The notes beneath the pieces were generated by a model that ran no database searches, was not told the DNA's origin, and saw only the letters and a list, made by a program, of their open reading frames with translations. 37,904 bases of DNA, taken from NCBI GenBank assembly GCA_024698145.1, contig JAILRO010000032.1, positions 1 to 37,904 on the forward strand. The letters are read 5' to 3'. How positions within the stretch are numbered: the first letter of the stretch is position 1; the number at the start of each line of letters is the position of its first letter. This DNA is from Lachnospiraceae bacterium. GTDB lineage: Bacteria > Bacillota > Clostridia > Lachnospirales > Lachnospiraceae. This document shows, one piece after another, positions 1-6,245 of the stretch. The position numbers and the translations under genes were made by a program.

Positions 1-62
1 TGAAACGCGTATCGGCATATAATCTGATACAAGAGTAAAGTGATGGTTTACATAAATCAGAA

Positions 63-98
63 AAACCTCTGAGTCATAATGATTCAGAGGTTTCTTTT
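63..98. terminator. Intrinsic terminator-like hairpin
   Basis: A 10-bp perfect stem (63-72 with 84-93) closes a short loop and is followed by a T-rich run to 98. It probably ends a plus-strand gene lying left of the window. Bases 3-38 could be the last codons of that gene (frame ending in TAA at 36-38), but this is too short to support. Confidence 0.6.
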
Positions 99-213
99 GT
101 TAAGAGTCAAATGTCTCAATATTCGTTTCATTGTTGAAAAGTGTAGCTATCCTAATGAAAACAAAGCAGTATTGAATCAATAGAACGGATAACCGGAAGA
201 TAAACGCGCAAAG

Positions 214-250
214 GAGCTTCAGCCCAAGTAGGACTGAAGCTCATATTTTT
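214..250. terminator. Hairpin next to the transposase remnant
   Basis: A stem with nine outer pairs (214-222 with 234-242) plus further inner pairing lies just beyond the stop codon of the transposase remnant, with an AT-rich run on each side. It may terminate transcription leaving the remnant or be part of the end of the old insertion sequence. Nothing else recognisable was seen in 99-213. Confidence 0.4.
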
Positions 251-542
251 ATTCTGGAAGTTTTCCTTCATACATAATCTGAAGCTCGCCATAGACTCTT
301 CCCCAGTTCCTGAGTGGCATAGTCCATTTCTTAGTTGCCTCAAATGTAGATAAATACAGTGCTTTAAGAAGAGCCTGATCACTCGGAAAAACGCTTCTTT
401 GACGGTTCAGCTTGCGATAAGTGGCATTGAGACTTTCGATGGCGTTGGTAGTATAGATGACAGTTCTTACCTCTGATGAGAACTTGAAAATCGGACAGAT
501 TGCATCCCAGTTATCGTACCAGCGTTTCATCGCGCGAGGATA
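249..542 (-). pseudogene. Truncated IS256-family (mutator-type) transposase, C-terminal remnant
   Basis: The conserved tail of IS256-type DDE transposases is present: a W..NW region, then an IYTTNAIESLN block holding the last catalytic Glu, then a basic segment and an FPS/LLKALYL segment. Full-length members are about 400 residues; only about 97 remain. Family-like residues (YPRAMKRW) continue upstream of the first Met at 530 until an in-frame TAA at 543-545, so homology breaks at about 542. The two catalytic Asp residues and the DNA-binding part are gone, so it cannot be active. No intact terminal inverted repeats were found. It is the relic of an insertion left beside the S1 gene. Confidence 0.85.
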
Positions 543-568
543 TTAATTGTCGCAATTCTAAACATAAA

Positions 569-609
569 AAATAGCCGCCTTGCCCTGATGGGCAGACGGC
601 TATTTGTAT
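569..609 (-). terminator. Terminator of the S1-domain gene
   Basis: Outer stem (about 569-577 with 597-605) and an inner GC-rich stem (581-585 with 590-594) form a strong hairpin just past the stop codon of the minus-strand S1 gene. On the minus strand it is followed by a run of T residues. Confidence 0.75.
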
Positions 610-616
610 ATTTCTT

Positions 617-1546
617 TTAATCAACCTTTACACCTGCAAGTAATGCAGCAAATGGATTGTTTGGAATCTCCTCTGATTTATACTCTACAGCAGGAGTATC
701 ATCAACATCATTATTACTGCTTTCTGCAATATCAGATGTATTCATCTCAACATCTTTGATTGAAAGTGAAAGCTTTCCGTCTTCGATCTTTAATACTTTA
801 ACTTTAACTTCCTGACCAACTTTTAATACCTCTGAAGGCTTCTTGATTCTCTTCATTGATATCTTAGATATGTGGACAAGACCTGTGAGACCATTCTCTA
901 ACTGTACAAATGCACCATATGGCTGAAGTGTTTCAACTGTTCCGTTAAATATTGCGCCGGGTGCAATTGCAGACATCTTGCGTCTGTTGTTGTCATCTTC
1001 CTTCTCGCGAAGTACTGACTTTGCGGAAAGAACAAGTTTGTTAGCGTTCTCATCAGCAGTGATAACTCTTACCTCAAGCTGCTTTCCGATATATTCTGAT
1101 GTGTCTTCAACAAATGAAAGTGAAAGTTGTGATGCTGGGATAAATGCTCTTATTCCTTCAAGGTATGCAACAACTCCTGACGGAACCTCTTCTTTGACAC
1201 GAACGTTTACGATATCCTGACTTTCTAACAAAGCACGAAGTTTATCCCATGCAGCAGCCTCCCCGGCTTCTTTCATTGAAAGAAGGACATTGCCTTTGCC
1301 GTCATCCTTCTCGATTACAACTGCCTGCGTTTTGTCGCCGATTTTTAAATCTCTCATAGGCGAAAAATCCGGATCTGCGGATATATCGTTAAGAGGCACA
1401 ACGCCCGGAACATAATAACCTATATCAAGTGTTACAACTTCGTCGTTGATATCCACTATCATACCCTCTAAAACATCGCCTTCACGTATAACACGAAAGG
1501 AATCATTTAACTCCTTCTCGAAATCCTTCATTGTTTCTTCTGCCAT
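617..1546 (-). CDS. rpsA: 30S ribosomal protein S1-like RNA-binding protein, three S1 domains
   Basis: The protein has about 309 residues with three S1 (OB-fold) RNA-binding domains, roughly residues 18-90, 105-180 and 200-275, followed by an acidic tail. The third domain is the most typical (PYGAFVQLENGLTGLVHISKIS). Proteobacterial S1 has six domains; Firmicutes S1 homologues (YpfD type) have about four, so this is a short form that probably assists mRNA handling on the 30S subunit. I chose the ATG at 1546 (MAEETM) because a strong AAGGAGG lies 9 nt upstream; the ATG at 1552 is only 3 nt from it. The gene is monocistronic, with its own promoter at 1578-1606 and terminator at 569-609. The specific role is inferred from domain content. 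Confidence 0.85.
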   Translation of the reverse strand: MAEETMKDFEKELNDSFRVIREGDVLEGMIVDINDEVVTLDIGYYVPGVVPLNDISADPDFSPMRDLKIGDKTQAVVIEKDDGKGNVLLSMKEAGEAAAWDKLRALLESQDIVNVRVKEEVPSGVVAYLEGIRAFIPASQLSLSFVEDTSEYIGKQLEVRVITADENANKLVLSAKSVLREKEDDNNRRKMSAIAPGAIFNGTVETLQPYGAFVQLENGLTGLVHISKISMKRIKKPSEVLKVGQEVKVKVLKIEDGKLSLSIKDVEMNTSDIAESSNNDVDDTPAVEYKSEEIPNNPFAALLAGVKVD

Positions 1547-1577
1547 TCCCATAATCCTCCTTGTATCTTTGTTATTC

Positions 1578-1606
1578 TTTATATCAATTTTTTTTGCGAA
1601 AATCAA
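1578..1606 (-). promoter_or_regulatory. Sigma-A-type promoter of the S1 gene
   Basis: Read on the minus strand: TTGATT, a 17-nt spacer, then TATAAA. It lies about 30 bases upstream of the chosen start codon. Confidence 0.7.
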
Positions 1607-1628
1607 GACTTTTTAGGGCATTTACTGC

Positions 1629-1657
1629 TTGACAGAAAGAAGGTTATTTATTATAAT
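1629..1657 (+). promoter_or_regulatory. Consensus sigma-A promoter of the symporter gene
   Basis: A perfect TTGACA (1629-1634), a 17-nt spacer and a perfect TATAAT (1652-1657), about 60 bp upstream of the symporter start. The -35 box is only 23 bp from that of the divergent S1 promoter. Confidence 0.85.
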
Positions 1658-1718
1658 TCACTTTATGACGTTAAAGCGTTAAAACATTAAAACAACAAAG
1701 CAGTGAGGAGAGAAGAAA

Positions 1719-3257
1719 ATGATTATTAAAGTAATTATGCTTGTTGTATTCTTTGCGTTGATGATCGGAATCGGTATCTATTCAAGAAAGAGTGCAACTA
1801 ACGTGAATGACTTCGTATTAGGAGGAAGAGGTGTCGGCCCTTGGGTATCAGCATTTGCATTCGGAACATCTTATTTCTCTGCGGTTGTATTCGTTGGATA
1901 TGCCGGACAGTTTGGTTGGAAATACGGACTTTCGACAACATGGGTAGGACTTGGTAATGCATTTATAGGAAGTTTGCTTGCATGGCTTGTTCTTGGACGT
2001 AGAACCCGTGTTATGACACAGAAACTTGATGCAAAGACAATGCCTGAATACTTCGGTAAGCGTTTTGATTCAAAGTCGCTTCGTGTATTCGGCTCACTTG
2101 TTTCATTTATATTCCTTGTTCCATATACATCATCAGTATATAACGGTCTTTCAAGACTTTTCGGAATGGCATTTAATATTGACTACAAAGTTTGTATCAT
2201 CGTTATGGCAGTTCTTACAGGAGTATATGTAATCGTTGGTGGTTACATGGCTACAGCGTTAAATGATTTCGTACAGGGAATCATTATGTTATTTGGTATC
2301 AGTGCGGTTATCGTTGCTGTTCTTAAAGGACAGGGTGGATTTTTAACAGCAGTCAAGAAACTTTCAGAGATTCCAATGGATGAGACAGTTACTGTTCCTG
2401 CATTACAGGGAAGCCAGGGATTATTCGCAAGTTTCTTTGGACCGGACCCACTTAACCTTCTTGGTGTTATCGTTCTTACATCACTTGGTACATGGGGACT
2501 TCCTCAGATGGTGCATAAGTTCTATGCAATCAAGGATGAGCATTCAATCAAGACAGGAACAATTGTATCGACATTCTTTGCTATTGTTATTGCAGGTGGT
2601 TGTTACTTCCTTGGTGGTTTCGGAAGACTTTTCGATGTACCTGGAATATATAAGCCGGATGGAACGGTTGCATTTGACTCAATTATTCCGCAGATGCTTT
2701 CTACTTTGCCTGACATTCTTATAGGTATAGTGGTAGTGCTTGTGCTTTCGGCTTCAATGTCAACACTTTCATCATTGGTACTTACATCAAGTTCTACAGT
2801 TACACTCGATTTCCTTAAGGAAACATGTGCTAAAAATATGGACGAGAAGAAGCAGCTTATTATCATGCGTGTGCTTATCGCATTCTTTATCGTGCTTTCA
2901 GTTGTGCTTGCTCTTAATCCACCAACATTTATTGCACAGCTTATGGGATACTCATGGGGAGCACTTGCAGGTTCGTTCCTTGCACCATTTATGTATGGTC
3001 TCTACTCAAAGAAGGTTACAAAGGCTTCTGTATGGGCAAGTTATATTGTTGGTGTATGCTTCACTGTAGTTAACATGTTTGTTAAGATTATTCCTTCACC
3101 AATCAATGCAGGTGCGGTTACAATGCTTGCAGGACTTATTATCGTTCCTGTTGTTAGTGCAATTACACCTAAGCTTGATTCAAAGTTTGTTGATGAAATA
3201 TTCACATGCTATGACGAGACAGTTACTGTTCAGAAGAAGTTCTCTCTTGAGGAGTGA
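1719..3257 (+). CDS. Sodium:solute symporter (SSS family)
   Basis: A 512-residue, strongly hydrophobic protein with about 13 predicted membrane spans. It shows the SSS (TC 2.A.21) pattern: an early GGRGVGPWVSAFAFG segment in place of the family's G-R-x-L-x-x-W block, the Na+-binding region around AFGTSYFSAVVFVG, an MPEYFGKRF loop, and a conserved GGYMATALNDFVQG segment. Such proteins import proline, pantothenate, sugars or carboxylates with Na+. The sequence alone does not tell which, so no gene symbol is given. A GAGGAG ribosome-binding site precedes the ATG. The gene is monocistronic, between a consensus promoter and a terminator at 3335-3377. Confidence 0.88.
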   Translation: MIIKVIMLVVFFALMIGIGIYSRKSATNVNDFVLGGRGVGPWVSAFAFGTSYFSAVVFVGYAGQFGWKYGLSTTWVGLGNAFIGSLLAWLVLGRRTRVMTQKLDAKTMPEYFGKRFDSKSLRVFGSLVSFIFLVPYTSSVYNGLSRLFGMAFNIDYKVCIIVMAVLTGVYVIVGGYMATALNDFVQGIIMLFGISAVIVAVLKGQGGFLTAVKKLSEIPMDETVTVPALQGSQGLFASFFGPDPLNLLGVIVLTSLGTWGLPQMVHKFYAIKDEHSIKTGTIVSTFFAIVIAGGCYFLGGFGRLFDVPGIYKPDGTVAFDSIIPQMLSTLPDILIGIVVVLVLSASMSTLSSLVLTSSSTVTLDFLKETCAKNMDEKKQLIIMRVLIAFFIVLSVVLALNPPTFIAQLMGYSWGALAGSFLAPFMYGLYSKKVTKASVWASYIVGVCFTVVNMFVKIIPSPINAGAVTMLAGLIIVPVVSAITPKLDSKFVDEIFTCYDETVTVQKKFSLEE

Positions 3258-3334
3258 TGAAAGACGAATTCGCAATATATTGTGGGTGAGTTGTCATTTA
3301 GTCACAAGTGGATACGGTGATAATATAATATAGA

Positions 3335-3377
3335 AGAAAAAGTCAGGAAAAACCATTATTTTTTCTTGACTTTTTCT
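3335..3377 (+). terminator. Terminator after the symporter gene
   Basis: A long A-rich/T-rich stem (about 3335-3352 with 3358-3376), including AAAAAGTCA paired with TGACTTTTT, ends in T residues. Its right arm overlaps the -35 box of the next promoter. Confidence 0.7.
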
Positions 3378-3394
3378 ATGTGTTCTGATATTCT
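3366..3394 (+). promoter_or_regulatory. Probable promoter of the rpmG-secE-nusG-rplK-rplA cluster
   Basis: TTGACT (3366-3371), 17-nt spacer, TATTCT (3389-3394), leaving a leader of about 100 nt before rpmG. A small hairpin (CGGC-AAAT-GCCG, 3403-3414) followed by six T residues lies at the presumed start of the transcript; whether it attenuates is unknown. Confidence 0.55.
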
Positions 3395-3502
3395 ACCCTA
3401 GTCGGCAAATGCCGGGCTTTTTTAATGTGCGCATTTTTAATGCTTGGAGTGCGTAGGGCAAGGCATAAGTCAGACAGATAATTAAAGATGGAGGTGGAAG
3501 TT

Positions 3503-3652
3503 GTGCGAGTTAAAATCACATTGGCATGTACAGAGTGTAAACAGCGTAATTACAATCTGACAAAGGACAAGAGAGTCCACACTGAGCGTATGGAAACAAA
3601 GAAGTATTGTCCATTCTGTAAGGCACACACCTTACACAAAGAGACCAAATAA
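3503..3652 (+). CDS. rpmG: 50S ribosomal protein L33
   Basis: A 49-residue protein starting at GTG, with GGAGGTGG about 6 nt upstream. It contains the L33 pattern: [17 protein letters not shown] near the N-terminus, then [18 protein letters not shown]. The paired CxxC motifs (C-T-E-C and C-P-F-C) mark the zinc-binding (C+) form. L33 belongs to the large ribosomal subunit near the E site. It lies 17 bp before secE in the usual rpmG-secE-nusG order. The four-Cys form is often paired in genomes with a zinc-independent paralogue induced under zinc starvation; none is in this window. Confidence 0.93.
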   Translation: MRVKITLACTECKQRNYNLTKDKRVHTERMETKKYCPFCKAHTLHKETK

Positions 3653-3669
3653 TACGGAGGTGAATTGAA

Positions 3670-3873
3670 GTGGCAAAGGAAAATGAAAACGCAGCTTTAA
3701 AAAGAAGCTTTTTCACTGAGCTCAAAGGTGAATTCCGTAAAATTGTTTGGCCAGAAAAGAAACTGTTAGGAAAGCAGTCTGTTGCAGTTATTCTTGCTGC
3801 TGTAGTAATCGGATGTATGATTGCTGCAATCGATTGGGTAATGCAGGTTGGCTTGTCATTTATTATCGGGTAA
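3670..3873 (+). CDS. secE: Preprotein translocase subunit SecE
   Basis: A 67-residue single-span protein, the short SecE typical of Gram-positives. The conserved amphipathic segment FFTELKGEFRKIVWPEKK precedes one C-terminal membrane helix (about residues 36-60). SecE clamps SecY in the SecYEG protein-export channel. It starts at GTG with ACGGAGGTG upstream and is separated by 14 bp from nusG, the almost universal neighbour. Confidence 0.95.
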   Translation: MAKENENAALKRSFFTELKGEFRKIVWPEKKLLGKQSVAVILAAVVIGCMIAAIDWVMQVGLSFIIG

Positions 3874-3887
3874 GGTGGTGACATATT

Positions 3888-4424
3888 ATGGCAGATGTTG
3901 AAAGAAACGGCGAAGCAAGATGGTATGTTGCACACACTTATTCGGGCTATGAGAATAAGGTCAAGGCAGATATTGAGAAAACAATCGAAAACAGAAAACT
4001 TCAGGACCAGATCTTTGAGGTATCCGTACCGGTTCAGGATGTTATGGAACTTAAAAATGGTACAAGAAAATCTGTTTCAAAGAAAATGTTCCCTGGCTAT
4101 GTGTTGATCAATATGATCATGAACGACGCAACGTGGTACGTTGTTAGAAACACAAGAGGCGTAACAGGTTTCGTTGGTCCCGGATCTAAGCCGGTACCCC
4201 TTACAGAAGCCGAGATGAAGAATCTCGGAATCAGAGTTCCTGAAATGGAAATTGACGTTGCTAAGGGTGATACAGTTAAGGTTGTTTCCGGTGCATGGGA
4301 AGGAACAGTAGGCGTTATCACAGAGGTTAACGACGGCAAACAGGCAGTTACCATTGAAGTGGATATCTTTGGTCGTGCCACATCCGTGGAAATCAGTTTT
4401 ATGGATGTTGTTAAGATGGAGTAG
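3888..4424 (+). CDS. nusG: Transcription termination/antitermination protein NusG
   Basis: A 178-residue protein. The NGN domain (RWYVAHTYSGYENKV near the start, then MFPGYVLINM and VRNTRGVTGFVG) binds the RNA polymerase clamp; the C-terminal KOW domain (about residues 125-178, with VKVVSGAWEGTVGVI) links to Rho or ribosomal protein uS10. Length and motifs are normal. RBS AAGGTGGTGAC lies upstream. The gene is followed not by rplK directly but by a 298-bp spacer full of hairpins. Confidence 0.96.
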   Translation: MADVERNGEARWYVAHTYSGYENKVKADIEKTIENRKLQDQIFEVSVPVQDVMELKNGTRKSVSKKMFPGYVLINMIMNDATWYVVRNTRGVTGFVGPGSKPVPLTEAEMKNLGIRVPEMEIDVAKGDTVKVVSGAWEGTVGVITEVNDGKQAVTIEVDIFGRATSVEISFMDVVKME

Positions 4425-4638
4425 AGCTTAGTTTGCAATGAGCAAAGCGAAATTGGAAACTTAGCGAAACCAAACATGATAGCTGTCCAAGAACACGAAC
4501 GAAGTGAAGTGTGATTGGAAACAGCGAACCATGGGATTGACAGAGAACTTAGCGAAAACAAGCGTAAGCGAAGTTTGAGCTTAGTCGTAGTCATGCACCG
4601 AACTTAACGAAACCAAGCGAAGCGAAGGTTGAGTTTAG
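4424..4638 (+). repeat. Array of four structured hairpins with tandem G-A mismatches (nusG-rplK spacer)
   Basis: Four hairpins in a row. H1 (4424-4467): GCTTAG pairs with CTTAGC, then TTT/AAA and CAAT/ATTG around a GC-AAA-GC tip. H2 (4475-4533): CATG/CATG, GCTGT/ACAGC, CCAA/TTGG, tandem GA/GA, ACAC/GTGT, tip AC-GAA-GT. H3 (4548-4584): CTTAG-C-GA-AAAC pairs with GTTT-GA-G-CTTAG, tip GC-GTAA-GC. H4 (4603-4638): CTTAAC-GA-AACC pairs with GGTT-GA-GTTTAG, tip GC-GAA-GC. A T-T mismatch lies at the centre of each CTTAG pairing. Stem sequences differ but remain complementary. No coding frame was found here. Function unknown. Confidence 0.75.
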
Positions 4639-4673
4639 AGAGGGGCATTGACAGAGAGAAAAATGTCATAACA

Positions 4674-4700
4674 GTGGGAGGGTATATCCCGTTTGACCAC
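4674..4700 (+). promoter_or_regulatory. Predicted L1-binding leader upstream of rplK
   Basis: GTGG (4674-4677) pairs with CCAC (4697-4700) around an inner GGGA..TCCC hairpin and an asymmetric GTTTGA side, 22 bp before the rplK start. This is the form of the ribosomal protein L1 operator seen in Firmicutes leaders, which mimics the L1 site on 23S rRNA and lets excess L1 repress translation. The identification comes from pattern memory plus a near-identical second copy before rplA. Confidence 0.75.
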
Positions 4701-4722
4701 ATGAATTAGGAGGAAATTAGAA

Positions 4723-5148
4723 ATGGCAAAGAAAGTAGAAGGTTATATCAAATTACAGATTCCTGCAGGTAAGGCAACTCCTGCACCACCGGTTGGACCT
4801 GCTCTTGGTCAGCATGGTGTTAATATCGTAGAGTTCACAAAGCAGTTTAATGCTAAGACAGCAGATCAGGGAGATATGATTATCCCTGTTGTTATCACTG
4901 TATATGCTGATAGAAGTTTCAGTTTTATTACTAAGACTCCGCCGGCTGCAGTTTTATTAAAGAAGGCATGTAAGCTTCAGAAGGCTTCATCAGTTCCTAA
5001 TAAAACTGAAGTTGCTACTATATCTAAAGCTGAGGTTCAGAAAATCGCAGAGCTTAAGATGCCAGATTTAAATGCTGGTAGCATCGAAGCAGCTATAAGC
5101 ATGATTTCCGGAACAGCTCGTTCAATGGGAATCGTTGTTGAGGATTGA
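4723..5148 (+). CDS. rplK: 50S ribosomal protein L11
   Basis: A 141-residue protein of normal length. The N-terminal domain has the proline-rich [23 protein letters not shown] segment that contacts release factors and thiopeptides; the C-terminal domain (from about residue 70) binds the 23S GTPase-centre rRNA and ends in [24 protein letters not shown] precedes the ATG. The gene sits between two structured spacers, each with an L1-type site, so its translation is probably tuned by L1. Confidence 0.97.
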   Translation: MAKKVEGYIKLQIPAGKATPAPPVGPALGQHGVNIVEFTKQFNAKTADQGDMIIPVVITVYADRSFSFITKTPPAAVLLKKACKLQKASSVPNKTEVATISKAEVQKIAELKMPDLNAGSIEAAISMISGTARSMGIVVED

Positions 5149-5277
5149 TAGAGAACTTAGTGAAAGCAAGTCGCAAGACGAAGCTTGAACTTAGTCGTAA
5201 TCATGCACCGAACTTAACGAAACCGAACGAAGTGAAGGTTGAGATTAGTGAGGGGCATTGACAGAGAACTTAGTTGT
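5144..5277 (+). repeat. Second copy of the hairpin pair (rplK-rplA spacer)
   Basis: This stretch aligns with 4535-4660 at roughly 85 % by eye. H5 (5156-5194): CTTAG-T-GA-AAGC pairs with GCTT-GA-A-CTTAG, tip GTC-GCAA-GAC. H6 (5213-5248): CTTAAC-GA-AACC pairs with GGTT-GA-GATTAG, tip AC-GAA-GT. Relative to H3, H5 changes C-G to T-A and A-T to G-C with both partners altered; relative to H4, H6 changes its tip from GC/GC to AC/GT. The copy begins inside the last codons of rplK. A degraded H1-like piece follows at 5268-5298. Confidence 0.75.
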
Positions 5278-5298
5278 AATGAGAAATAGTAATTAAAA

Positions 5299-5326
5299 GT
5301 GGGAGGGTCGCTCCCGATAATACCAC
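5299..5326 (+). promoter_or_regulatory. Predicted L1-binding leader upstream of rplA
   Basis: GTGG (5299-5302) pairs with CCAC (5323-5326); inside, GGGAG pairs with CTCCC, and a GATAATA stretch forms the unpaired side. The AGGAGG ribosome-binding site of rplA starts immediately after, so L1 binding would be expected to block initiation on its own gene. The same GTGGGAGGGT core occurs before rplK. Confidence 0.8.
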
Positions 5327-5341
5327 AGGAGGTTATATAAT

Positions 5342-6034
5342 ATGAAAAAAGGTAAAAGATATGTTGAAGCTAGCAAGCTTGTAGACAAAACACAGGTTTA
5401 TGATATCCCTGAAGCAGTTGCACTCGTTAAGAAAGCAGCAAGCGCTAAGTTTGATGAGACAGTAGAAGCTCATCTTAGAATGGGACTTGACGGACGTCAC
5501 GCAGATCAGCAGATTCGTGGTGCTGTTGTACTTCCTCACGGAACAGGTAAGACCGTTAAAGTACTTGTTTTCGCTAAGGGTGATAAGGTAGATGAGGCTA
5601 CTGCAGCAGGTGCTGATTATGTTGGTGGCGAGGAGTTGATTCCTAAGATCCAGAACGATGGATGGTTAGATTTTGACGTTGTAGTTGCAACTCCTGATAT
5701 GATGGGTGTTGTAGGACGTCTTGGTCGTGTTCTCGGACCTAAGGGACTTATGCCAAACCCTAAGGCAGGTACAGTTACTCCTGACGTTACAAAGGCCGTA
5801 AATGATATCAAAGCAGGTAAGATTGAATACAGACTTGATAAGAACAACATTATACATGTGCCAGTTGGAAAGGCTTCTTTCTCAGAGGAGCAGTTAGCAG
5901 ACAACTTCCAAGCATTAATAGATGAGATTATCAAGGTTAAGCCGGCAGCAGCTAAAGGACAGTATTTCAGAAGTGTAACACTTACTTCTACAATGGGTCC
6001 TGGTGTTAAGATTAACACAGTTAAGCTTGCTTAA
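5342..6034 (+). CDS. rplA: 50S ribosomal protein L1
   Basis: A 230-residue protein of standard length with the L1 signature region [19 protein letters not shown] at about residues 125-143, lysine-rich N-terminus ([10 protein letters not shown]) and the two-domain L1 layout. L1 binds the mobile stalk of 23S rRNA near the E site and represses its own mRNA in many bacteria. The cluster ends here: a strong terminator follows at 6057-6090, and rplJ-rplL, the usual next genes, are absent from this locus. Confidence 0.97.
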   Translation: MKKGKRYVEASKLVDKTQVYDIPEAVALVKKAASAKFDETVEAHLRMGLDGRHADQQIRGAVVLPHGTGKTVKVLVFAKGDKVDEATAAGADYVGGEELIPKIQNDGWLDFDVVVATPDMMGVVGRLGRVLGPKGLMPNPKAGTVTPDVTKAVNDIKAGKIEYRLDKNNIIHVPVGKASFSEEQLADNFQALIDEIIKVKPAAAKGQYFRSVTLTSTMGPGVKINTVKLA

Positions 6035-6056
6035 TCGTAAGTCTTACGTGAATTAT

Positions 6057-6090
6057 AAAGCCGTCGTATCGCATGATACGGCGGCTTTGT
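6057..6090 (+). terminator. Terminator of the ribosomal protein cluster
   Basis: A GC-rich stem of about 14 bp (6057-6070 with 6075-6088, including AAAGCCG..CGGCTTT) with a GCAT loop and downstream T residues, right after rplA. Confidence 0.85.
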
Positions 6091-6116
6091 TATTATCAAA
6101 ACAGGTCAAGTAAATA

Positions 6117-6146
6117 TTGACATTTGCATGTCGGTTGAGTTACCAT
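6117..6146 (+). promoter_or_regulatory. Possible promoter of ddh
   Basis: TTGACA (6117-6122), 18-nt spacer, TACCAT (6141-6146). The -10 box is imperfect, so this is tentative. It would give a leader of about 95 nt containing the hairpin at 6169-6204. Confidence 0.4.
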
Positions 6147-6168
6147 ATATTTTGTGCTGACAGAGGTG

Positions 6169-6204
6169 TGCCATCCTTTGCGAGGTGTATTGGGTGGCAT
6201 TTTT
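6169..6204 (+). terminator. Terminator-like hairpin in the ddh leader
   Basis: TGCCATCC (6169-6176) pairs with GGGTGGCA (6192-6199, one G-T pair) across a 15-nt loop and is followed by five T residues, about 40 bp before the ddh start. Because the rplA terminator is already upstream, this may be an attenuator. No known riboswitch class was recognised. Confidence 0.45.
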
Positions 6205-6245
6205 GATGCACAATAATATGATACAAAATTAGGAGGACATAAGGC

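Noticed and set aside
3-38. C-terminal end of an upstream plus-strand gene
   Set aside because: Twelve codons are not enough to support a gene, although the terminator at 63-98 fits one.
3403-3423. Terminator just upstream of rpmG
   Set aside because: The stem is only four pairs; kept as a note in the promoter entry.
4648-4672. TTGACA before rplK as a promoter -35 box
   Set aside because: The same GGGGCATTGACAGAGA string recurs at 5251-5266 as part of the duplicated repeat, and neither copy has a -10 box at 16-18 bp.
4424-5277. CRISPR array or simple tandem repeat
   Set aside because: Units are imperfect palindromes of varied length without regular spacers, and they are interrupted by rplK.
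6117-6245. Lysine riboswitch in front of ddh
   Set aside because: The leader is about 95 nt, too short for the lysine aptamer, and none of its conserved core was recognised.
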